Part shown: positions 1 to 4,788 of the stretch, one piece after another
Layout: every line of letters begins with the position of its first letter
Numbering within the stretch: the first letter of the stretch is position 1
Assembly: GCA_046726955.1 (NCBI GenBank)
Contig: JBKPBQ010000468.1
Location: 1-5,631 of the forward strand
Source of the DNA: CAVPGH01 sp046726955
GTDB taxonomy: Bacteria > Acidobacteriota > Vicinamibacteria > Fen-336
Length of the DNA: 5,631 nucleotides
Direction of reading: 5' to 3'
Program-made: the position numbers and the translations under genes
Notes under the pieces: model-generated
What the model saw: only the letters and a program-made list of their open reading frames with translations
Database searches by the model: none
Told to the model about the DNA's origin: nothing

Positions 1-75
1 GGCCGGCTCGTGCTCACGCTCATCGAGGAGAAGGGCCGGTTCCGGATCCACTCCTTGATGTTCAGCTACGACTGA
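1..75 (+). CDS. C-terminal end of an unidentified protein (5' partial)
   Basis: Reading from base 1 gives 24 codons and a TGA at 73-75. The tail reads GRLVLTLIEEKGRFRIHSLM and then FSYD. The alternating hydrophobic/polar pattern, with an E-x-G-R-F-R-I-H turn between two strands, resembles the last two beta strands of small alpha+beta folds such as NTF2-like/SnoaL or lumazine-binding-like proteins, but 24 residues are too few to assign a family. Codon use is the same GC-rich type as the rest of the window. It converges on the minus-strand gene that ends 18 bp away. The rest of the gene lies outside the window, so no function is proposed. Confidence 0.6.
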   Translation, partial: GRLVLTLIEEKGRFRIHSLMFSYD

Positions 76-86
76 CGCCGACGGCG
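76..86. terminator. Possible short palindrome between convergent genes
   Basis: The 18-bp gap between two convergent stop codons holds CGCCGACGGCG, a perfect palindrome around a central A, which could fold as a 4-bp GC stem with a 3-base loop. There is no T-tract on either side. The position suits a shared terminator, but the stem is short and such palindromes are common at this GC content, so this is weak. Confidence 0.2.
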
Positions 87-93
87 GATCGGG

Positions 94-426
94 TCAGGGC
101 TCGCCCCGCCGCTTCGCCACCTCGGAGGCGGTGACGGCGGCCGCCGCGGCGAGCCCGGCGACCGCGACGACCTTGCCCGCTGTCTTCAGTGAGCGTCCCG
201 CCTTCGCGAGCGTCTTGCGGAGCCTTCGGCGAGCCACGGCGCGCTCCGCGGACTGGCGCGTGCGCGCCACGGCGTCTGCGACCTTCGTCGCAGTCCGACT
301 CGTCGCTCGTCCGGCCACCGTCATGGCGGCCGCGGTCTTTCTTCCGGTGCGGACGGCCTTGCCGGCGAGCCTGCCCGTGGCCCGGGCGACCTTCTCGGCA
401 GTGGTTTCCTTCCTTCGAAAGCGCAT
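94..426 (-). CDS. Small Ala/Lys/Arg-rich protein with a C-terminal hydrophobic segment
   Basis: This gene encodes 110 residues; about 29 are Ala and about 29 are Lys or Arg, against only six acidic residues. Residues 1-80 are a run of basic-alanine units (GRLAGKAVRTGRK, ARRRLRKTLAKAGRSLK) that should be helical and strongly cationic, like histone H1/HU-tail or KAP-type repeats. Residues 84-100 (GKVVAVAGLAAAAAVTA) form a hydrophobic stretch that could insert in a membrane, followed by a short basic tail. The start is taken at 426 because AGGAGG lies 5 bases upstream; an in-frame ATG at 534 has no such site and would overlap the start of the divergent gene. The function is unknown. It could bind nucleic acid, polyphosphate or the inner membrane surface. 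The family is not recognised and no catalytic motif is visible. Confidence 0.6.
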   Translation of the reverse strand: MRFRRKETTAEKVARATGRLAGKAVRTGRKTAAAMTVAGRATSRTATKVADAVARTRQSAERAVARRRLRKTLAKAGRSLKTAGKVVAVAGLAAAAAVTASEVAKRRGEP

Positions 427-431
427 GACTG

Positions 432-437
432 CCTCCT
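432..437 (-). promoter_or_regulatory. Ribosome binding site of the basic Ala-rich gene
   Basis: A perfect AGGAGG on the minus strand lies 5 bases before the ATG at 426-424. It decides the start of this gene in favour of the 110-residue form over the longer frame beginning at 534. Confidence 0.75.
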
Positions 438-484
438 GCTCCCACCTTGCACGTTTCGTGCCGCGGGGGTCCCTAAAGGAAGAT

Positions 485-501
485 GCGGGACGCATTCCCG
501 C
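485..501. repeat. Inverted repeat, candidate operator
   Basis: GCGGGA and TCCCGC form a perfect 6-bp inverted repeat around CGCAT, just upstream of the TAGAGT hexamer and about 30 bp before the operon's first start codon. The position suits a repressor or activator site. No regulator gene is present in the window to pair it with, and a chance palindrome cannot be excluded. Confidence 0.3.
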
Positions 502-520
502 GATAGAGTGCGCCCACAGC

Positions 521-526
521 AGGAGG
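521..526 (+). promoter_or_regulatory. Ribosome binding site of the Tat-leader protein
   Basis: A perfect AGGAGG lies 6 bases before the ATG at 533-535. It fixes the start of the 105-residue protein inside a reading frame that is open much further upstream. Confidence 0.8.
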
Positions 527-532
527 TCAGGC

Positions 533-850
533 ATGCGAGGTGCAGGGCGACGGCGGTTCGTGGCACTCCTGGCCAGCGGAGCGGCGATTCTCCGCGGGCT
601 CGGCTCGGCACAGGCACAGGCGCCGCCGAAGGTGTCGATGGAGGAGGCGGGCGAGCGCCGCCGCCGGCTGGGGAGAGTGCTGCGCGAGCTGAACGAGGTT
701 GCGGGCCTCGGCGTGACCGACGAAGACCTCGACCGCGCCGAGGCCTATGCGACGGGCGCGATCCTCGAAACCGAGCTGAAGCTGCGCCCCCTCGTGCTCG
801 ACGACTCGCTCGACGTGCCGATCGTCTTTCGCGCGCGGAGGCAGCCGTGA
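533..850 (+). CDS. Small exported protein with Tat-like leader and GatC-like C-terminal region, coupled to the amidase
   Basis: This gene encodes 105 residues. Residues 5-12 read GRRRFVAL, close to the twin-arginine pattern RRxF(L/V), followed by a hydrophobic core to about residue 20 and AQA at 26-28 as a likely signal peptidase site (the alternative after A30 would place Pro at +1, which is unfavourable). Residues 42-105 are soluble and helical: AGLGVTDEDLDRAEAY at 57-72, then ELKLRPLVLDDSLDVPIVF at 81-99. This order (AGL-x-x-T-D-E..., LR, LD-x-S-x-x-VP-x-x-F) recalls the N-terminal region of Tat-exported amidases and, more distantly, GatC/AtzG small subunits; the match is from memory of family patterns, not a search. 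Its stop overlaps the amidase start (GTGA, 847-850), so the two are probably translationally coupled. A role as small subunit or detached N-terminal domain of the amidase is inferred. Confidence 0.75.
   Translation: MRGAGRRRFVALLASGAAILRGLGSAQAQAPPKVSMEEAGERRRRLGRVLRELNEVAGLGVTDEDLDRAEAYATGAILETELKLRPLVLDDSLDVPIVFRARRQP
837..841 (+). promoter_or_regulatory. Ribosome binding site of the amidase inside the upstream gene
   Basis: GGAGG, within the last codons of the Tat-leader gene, lies 5 bases before the GTG at 847. It supports GTG as a genuine start and therefore two separate proteins rather than one broken by a sequencing error. Confidence 0.65.
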
Positions 851-2259
851 CCGCGGACGAGGTCTGCTGGAAGACCGCGACCGAGCTCGCGGAGCTCTAC
901 CGCACGCGCACGCTCTCACCCGTCGAAGTCGTGGAGGCTCACCTCACGCGGATCGCGCACCTCGACGCCAAGCTCAACAGCTACATCACCGTCACCGCCG
1001 ACCGGGCGCGGGCTCGGGCGAAGGAAGCGGAGGCGCGGTATGCGCGGAGCGCGCCCTCGTCCGCCCTCGACGGCGTGCCGTTCGCACCGAAGGACATCTT
1101 CGCGACGAAGGGCATCCCGACAACCCACGGCTCCAAGCTCGGAAAGGACCACGTGCCGGAGGAGACGGCGACCGCTGTGGCCCGGCTCGAGGCCTCGGGC
1201 GCCGTCCTTCTCGGCAAGCTGAACCTCCTCGAGTTCGCGACCGGCAGCGGGACGGAGTCCGGTTTCGGCCCTGCCCGCAACCCGTGGAACCTCGAACGCG
1301 ACCCGGGCGGCTCCTCGAGCGGGAGCGGCGCGGCGCTCGCGGCTGGGCTCTCGACGCTCTCCCTGGGAACGGACACCGGCGGCTCCATCCGCAATCCCGC
1401 CGCGCGGTGCGGCATCGTCGGGCTCAAGCCGACCTACGGGCGCGTGAGCCGCCACGGCGTGACGCCGCTCGCCTGGACGCTCGACCATGCCGGCCCGATG
1501 GCGCGCACGGTGCGCGACGCGGCGCGCCTCCTGGGCATCATCGCCGGCGCCGACCCGGCAGACGCCTCGAGCGCGCCCGAGCCGGTCGTGGACTACGAGG
1601 CCGCCCTTGGCAATGGTCGGTCCCTGTCCGGACGGCGGTTCGCGGTCGCTCGAGAGCTGGTCGATCCAATCGAGCCCGACGTAAAGAACGCGTTCGAGGC
1701 CGCCCTTCGCCAGCTCGAGACGCTCGGCGCCCGGCGCATGGACGTATCGATGCCCGGTGTCGTCGCCATGAACGTCGCGACCGAGGTGCTGATCGGCGCG
1801 GAGGCGGCCGTCTACCACGAGCAGAACCTCCGACATGCGGAGCGGCGCGGGCTCCTGGACCCGGCGGTGCGCATGTACGCGACGAGCGGACGGCTCTACA
1901 TGGCCACCGACTACGTCAAGGCGCAACGTCTCCGTGCCCAGCTCCAGTCGGAGCTCCGGAGTGCCCTCCGCGAGGCCGACGTGCTCGCGTGCCCCAGCGA
2001 TCCGACGCTGGTCCCGAAGGTGGGTGAGGCGTCGCGGCTTCTCGGCCGCGAGATGATGTGGTTCGAGTACGGGACGGTCAACCTCGGGAACCTGACCGGC
2101 GCTCCGGCGCTCTCGGTCCCATGCGGGTTCACGCCCGACGGCCTGCCCGTCGGCCTGCAGCTCTTCGGACGGGCGTTCGACGAAGCGGGCGTGCTGTCGT
2201 TCGCGAACGCCTACGAGCAGGCGACGCGCTGGCACCTCCAGCGCGCGCCGGTCCACTAG
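847..2259 (+). CDS. Amidase-signature (GatA-like) amidohydrolase
   Basis: This gene encodes 470 residues, the usual length for the amidase signature (AS) family, which hydrolyses carboxamides to acid plus ammonia or amine. The Ser-cisSer-Lys triad is complete: Lys82 in GVPFAPKDIF, cis-Ser156 in DPGGSSSGSG, and nucleophile Ser180 in GTDTGGSIRNP. Spacing from cis-Ser to nucleophile is 24 residues, as in FAAH. Family blocks GIVGLKPTYGRVS, DHAGPMARTVRD and, near the end, NLTGAPALSVPCGF/GLPVGLQLFG are present. No signal peptide or membrane segment is seen, so it looks cytoplasmic unless carried by its partner. The frame is open back to 508, but GTG 847 is chosen because of the GGAGG 5 bases upstream and the GTGA overlap with the preceding stop. 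True GatA is unlikely: no gatB is adjacent, and permease and ureohydrolase neighbours point to catabolism. The substrate is unknown; 4-guanidinobutyramide is one candidate from context. Confidence 0.93.
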   Translation: MTADEVCWKTATELAELYRTRTLSPVEVVEAHLTRIAHLDAKLNSYITVTADRARARAKEAEARYARSAPSSALDGVPFAPKDIFATKGIPTTHGSKLGKDHVPEETATAVARLEASGAVLLGKLNLLEFATGSGTESGFGPARNPWNLERDPGGSSSGSGAALAAGLSTLSLGTDTGGSIRNPAARCGIVGLKPTYGRVSRHGVTPLAWTLDHAGPMARTVRDAARLLGIIAGADPADASSAPEPVVDYEAALGNGRSLSGRRFAVARELVDPIEPDVKNAFEAALRQLETLGARRMDVSMPGVVAMNVATEVLIGAEAAVYHEQNLRHAERRGLLDPAVRMYATSGRLYMATDYVKAQRLRAQLQSELRSALREADVLACPSDPTLVPKVGEASRLLGREMMWFEYGTVNLGNLTGAPALSVPCGFTPDGLPVGLQLFGRAFDEAGVLSFANAYEQATRWHLQRAPVH

Positions 2260-2274
2260 GATCCGGACGACGCC

Positions 2275-3687
2275 ATGGCTGCTTCCGGCCGGCCGGCTTC
2301 CCGCCTCGATCGCAGGCTCGGGGGCGTCGAGTACTTCACGCTCGGCTTCGGCACGATGGTGGGAGCCGGGTGGCTCGTGGTCATCGACGACTTCCTGCGC
2401 CGCGGGGGCCCCGCGGGGGGCGCTCTCGGCTTCACGCTGGGCGCGCTGCTCCTCGTTCCGATCGGGCTCACCTACGGCCGGCTGGTGGCCGCGCTGCCGG
2501 ACGCCGGCGGAGAGGTGGCCTTCGCCGAGCGCGTCCTTCCCCCATGGTTGACGTTCGTCACCGGATGGCTCGTCGTCCTCGCCTACGTGGTCGTCTGCCC
2601 CTGGGAGGCGGTGGCCATCGGCAAGCTCGTGGCGCGCGTCGTGCCCGGGCTCGACTCGGCCCGGCTCTACGACGTGGGGGGGCAGAGCGTCTTCCTCCCG
2701 CGGCTCGCCGTCGGCCTCGCCCTCGCCGCCGCGATCGGCCTCGTCAACTACCGCGGCATCCGCTTCTCGGCGGCGTTCCAGAACGTCTGCACCTTCGGCC
2801 TGCTCGCCGTCTTCGCGCTGTTCACGATCCTGGGGCTCTTCAAGGGGAGCGTCTCCAACCTGAAGCCCGCCTTCGCGCATCCCGAGCTCGGAGGCGCTCT
2901 CGTCTCGATCGTGCTGATCCTCCAGATCGTGCCGTACTACATGACCGGCTTCGAGTCCGTGGCGAAGTCGTCGGAGGAGGCGAGGGTCGGCTTCGGAGGG
3001 AGCGGCTTCAGAAAGGCGATCCTCGCCGCGATCGCCGCCGGCGCCGTCTTCTACTCCGCCGTGCTCCTCGTAGTGCCCTACGTGCACCCGTGGCCGGAGC
3101 TGACGCAGATCCCGTTCGGCACTGCCGTGGCCTTCGAGCGGGCCTTCGACTCGCGCGTGATCGGCGACGTGATCCTCCTGGGCGCAGTGCTGTCGCTCTT
3201 CAAGGTCTGGAACGGCTGCTTCGTGGCCGCGACGCGGCTCCTCTACGGCATGGCCCGGCGCGAGCTCCTGCACCCCGCCCTCGCCGGCGTCCACGACCGC
3301 TTCCTGACCCCCCACGGGGCGATCGCGTTCGTGTCGGCGCTGACGGTCGTGGGGGCGCTCCTCGGCGACGCTGCCCTCGTGCCGATCAGCGAGCTCGGCT
3401 CGCTCGCCATCGCCGTAGGCTGGCTCGTGGCGTGCGCGAGCTTCATCATGGGCGTCTCGTGGGCGGAGGCGCCTCCGTCCCGCGGAGCGATCCTCACGGC
3501 CCGCGTCGGCGCCCTCGTCGCCGCCGGCATGGTGCTCATGAAGCTCGTTCCGTTCGTGCCCGGCCACATGACCGGGCCGGAGCTCGCGTGCCTCGCGGGC
3601 TGGATGGTGCTGGGGTGGACGCTGCGCCCCCGGGGTGCCATTGCGCAACCCCTGCGGGAAGGAGTGGGCGATGACGGAACCACGTGA
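2275..3687 (+). CDS. APC-superfamily amino acid/polyamine permease
   Basis: This gene encodes 470 residues with about 12 predicted membrane helices (roughly 19-39, 47-67, 91-113, 143-158, 166-188, 207-227, 248-270, 283-308, 345-366, 372-394, 405-428, 435-452). Family marks are the unwound helix-1 glycine motif GFGTMVGAGW (24-33), the loop LPDAGGEVAFAE (74-85), the helix-6 motif TGFESVAKSSEE (224-235), and NGCFVAATRLLYGMAR (313-328) in the loop region near helix 8. These place it in the amino acid-polyamine-organocation superfamily: secondary, usually proton-coupled uptake or exchange at the inner membrane. It begins 15 bp after the amidase stop; only a weak AGGA (2258-2261) precedes it, so translation may rely on coupling. 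It overlaps the ureohydrolase gene by 17 bp. Helix 1 ends with two Asp (38, 39), and helix 3 holds Trp110-Glu111; such acidic residues could contact a cationic substrate, but this is speculation. The substrate cannot be read from sequence. Confidence 0.9.
   Translation: MAASGRPASRLDRRLGGVEYFTLGFGTMVGAGWLVVIDDFLRRGGPAGGALGFTLGALLLVPIGLTYGRLVAALPDAGGEVAFAERVLPPWLTFVTGWLVVLAYVVVCPWEAVAIGKLVARVVPGLDSARLYDVGGQSVFLPRLAVGLALAAAIGLVNYRGIRFSAAFQNVCTFGLLAVFALFTILGLFKGSVSNLKPAFAHPELGGALVSIVLILQIVPYYMTGFESVAKSSEEARVGFGGSGFRKAILAAIAAGAVFYSAVLLVVPYVHPWPELTQIPFGTAVAFERAFDSRVIGDVILLGAVLSLFKVWNGCFVAATRLLYGMARRELLHPALAGVHDRFLTPHGAIAFVSALTVVGALLGDAALVPISELGSLAIAVGWLVACASFIMGVSWAEAPPSRGAILTARVGALVAAGMVLMKLVPFVPGHMTGPELACLAGWMVLGWTLRPRGAIAQPLREGVGDDGTT
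3659..3664 (+). promoter_or_regulatory. Ribosome binding site of the ureohydrolase inside the permease gene
   Basis: AAGGAG, within the permease's last codons, lies 6 bases before the ATG at 3671. It selects this start over the in-frame GTG at 3635, which has no comparable site and would add 12 residues unlike the family's N-terminus. Confidence 0.75.
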
Positions 3688-4648
3688 TGTCCCGAAGGGC
3701 CCGATCGATCCGCTGAAGGTGCCCCGTTTCGCCGGGCCCTCGACCTTCGCCCGCCTGCCGCGGCTGGACGAGGTCGACCGCTGCGACGTCGCCGTCGTGG
3801 GCGTACCCTTCGACAGCGGCGTCACCTTCCGCCCGGGCGCCCGTTTCGGTCCGATCGCGGTGCGGCAGGCCTCGCGCCTCCTCCGCAACTATCACCCCGC
3901 CCTCGACGTCCGGCCGTTCACCGAGCAGCAGGTGGCCGACGCCGGCGACATCGCGTGCAACCCCTTCGACATCCAGGAGGCGATCGGCCAGATCGAGGCC
4001 GGAGCGAGAGCACTCTTCGAGCGGACGGCGCACTTCGTCGCGATCGGCGGCGACCACACGATCGCGCTGCCGCTGCTCCGAGCGTTCAAGAAGCGCCACG
4101 GGCCCGCCGCCCTCTTGCACTTCGACGCCCACCTCGACACCTGGGACACCTACTTCGGCGCGTCCTACACCCACGGCACGCCCTTCCGGCGCGCGTTCGA
4201 GGAGGGACTTCTCCTCGAGGACCACTCGATGCACGTCGGGATCCGGGGTCCGCTCTTCTCGCCCCAGGACCTCGCCGACGACGCGCGGTTCGGCTTCCGG
4301 ATCATCACCGCCATGGACTTCGAGGATCTCGGCGTGCGCGGCGTCGTGGCGCGCGTGAGGGAGAGGATCGGGACGGCGCCCCTCTACGTCTCGATCGACA
4401 TCGACGTGCTCGATCCGGGAGCCGCGCCCGGAACCGGCACGCCGGAGGCGGGGGGGCTCACGAGCCGCGAGTTGCTCGGAGTGCTGCGCGGCTTGCGGGG
4501 ACTGAGGCTCCTCGCGGCCGACATCGTCGAGGTCGCCCCCGCGTACGACCATGCGGAGATCACGGCGATGGCGGCGTCGCACGTCGCGTACGAGCTCGTA
4601 TCTCTCCTCGCTCCGGCCCGTGGGCCCGACGCCACACCCCGGTCTTGA
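3671..4648 (+). CDS. Ureohydrolase (agmatinase / guanidinobutyrase family)
   Basis: This gene encodes 325 residues, the normal length for the arginase/agmatinase (ureohydrolase) family, which splits guanidino compounds to an amine plus urea at a binuclear Mn centre. All six metal ligands are present: His129 in GGDHT; Asp152, His154 and Asp156 in HFDAHLDTWD; Asp243 and Asp245 in SIDIDVLDP. The block VTFRPGARFGPIAVR (51-65), YTHGTPFRRA with His168 in the substrate-side loop, the long PGAAPGTGTPEAGG block (249-262) and ADIVEVAPAYDHAEITA (283-299) mark the agmatinase/guanidinobutyrase (SpeB/GbuA) branch rather than arginase. Sequence alone does not separate agmatine, 4-guanidinobutyrate, 3-guanidinopropionate or other guanidino substrates; no symbol is given for that reason. 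It is the last gene of the operon, overlapping the permease by 17 bp. It is a cytoplasmic enzyme; no urease or urea transporter gene is visible nearby. Confidence 0.93.
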   Translation: MTEPRDVPKGPIDPLKVPRFAGPSTFARLPRLDEVDRCDVAVVGVPFDSGVTFRPGARFGPIAVRQASRLLRNYHPALDVRPFTEQQVADAGDIACNPFDIQEAIGQIEAGARALFERTAHFVAIGGDHTIALPLLRAFKKRHGPAALLHFDAHLDTWDTYFGASYTHGTPFRRAFEEGLLLEDHSMHVGIRGPLFSPQDLADDARFGFRIITAMDFEDLGVRGVVARVRERIGTAPLYVSIDIDVLDPGAAPGTGTPEAGGLTSRELLGVLRGLRGLRLLAADIVEVAPAYDHAEITAMAASHVAYELVSLLAPARGPDATPRS

Positions 4649-4653
4649 CGGCA

Positions 4654-4676
4654 CGGTGGCCGATCCTCGGCCATCG
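4654..4676 (+). terminator. Strong hairpin after the operon
   Basis: CGGTGGCCGA (4654-4663), loop TCC, and TCGGCCATCG (4667-4676) form a 10-bp stem with one G-U pair, starting 6 bases after the ureohydrolase stop. No T-tract follows, so it is not a canonical intrinsic terminator; it may still pause polymerase, protect the 3' end of the operon mRNA, or act with Rho. The position directly after the last operon gene makes a termination or end-processing role the most likely reading. Confidence 0.55.
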
Positions 4677-4788
4677 AGAGTGGGTCGAACGGGCGTCAGA
4701 TACGCCGAATCAACGACTTAGATCCGGCCCAGGACTTGCGGAGGGGGGCGCGGGTGGAAAAGGTGCGCTCGGGCCCTGTCGACGAACG

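Larger units (their letters stand above)
427..532. promoter_or_regulatory. Divergent intergenic/promoter region
   Basis: This 106-bp region separates the minus-strand basic protein from the plus-strand amidase operon and must hold promoters for both. It contains two perfect small inverted repeats: GCACG-TTT-CGTGC (449-461) and GCGGGA-CGCAT-TCCCGC (485-501). A TAGAGT hexamer at 504-509 is a possible -10 box for the operon, but no convincing -35 lies 16-18 bp upstream of it. Both genes carry the same AGCAGGAGG block as ribosome binding site, which makes a 9-bp inverted repeat (432-440 with 518-526). The location is solid; the individual promoter elements are inference. Confidence 0.5.

Noticed and set aside
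131..532. Upstream extension of the Tat-leader gene in the same frame, starting at 131
   Set aside because: It would run through the opposite-strand gene and the intergenic region and bury the signal peptide inside the protein; the AGGAGG before 533 gives a proper start.
427..534. Longer form of the minus-strand basic protein starting at 534
   Set aside because: It would cover the divergent promoter region and overlap the start of the opposite gene; the ATG at 426 has a perfect ribosome binding site.
847..2259. Amidase as true GatA of the tRNA-dependent amidotransferase
   Set aside because: There is no GatB or housekeeping GatC neighbour, the small partner has an export leader, and the operon is catabolic in content.
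2058..3674. A 538-codon plus-strand frame overlapping the amidase end and the permease
   Set aside because: Its composition is mostly Arg, Gly, Ala and Pro with no membrane or enzyme motif, and it is out of frame with the clear permease. It is a shadow frame.
916..3888. A 990-codon open frame on the minus strand, opposite the amidase, permease and start of the ureohydrolase
   Set aside because: It mirrors three well-supported plus-strand genes, is very rich in Arg/Glu/His/Gly as expected for the reverse complement of GC-biased codons, and shows no domain. It is a shadow of codon bias.
4645..4650. TTGACG as a -35 box for the kinase gene
   Set aside because: No acceptable -10 lies 16-18 bp downstream; that space is taken by the hairpin.
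3536..4654. A 372-codon minus-strand frame opposite the ureohydrolase
   Set aside because: It is opposite a complete ureohydrolase with all catalytic residues and has no recognisable motif or ribosome binding site.
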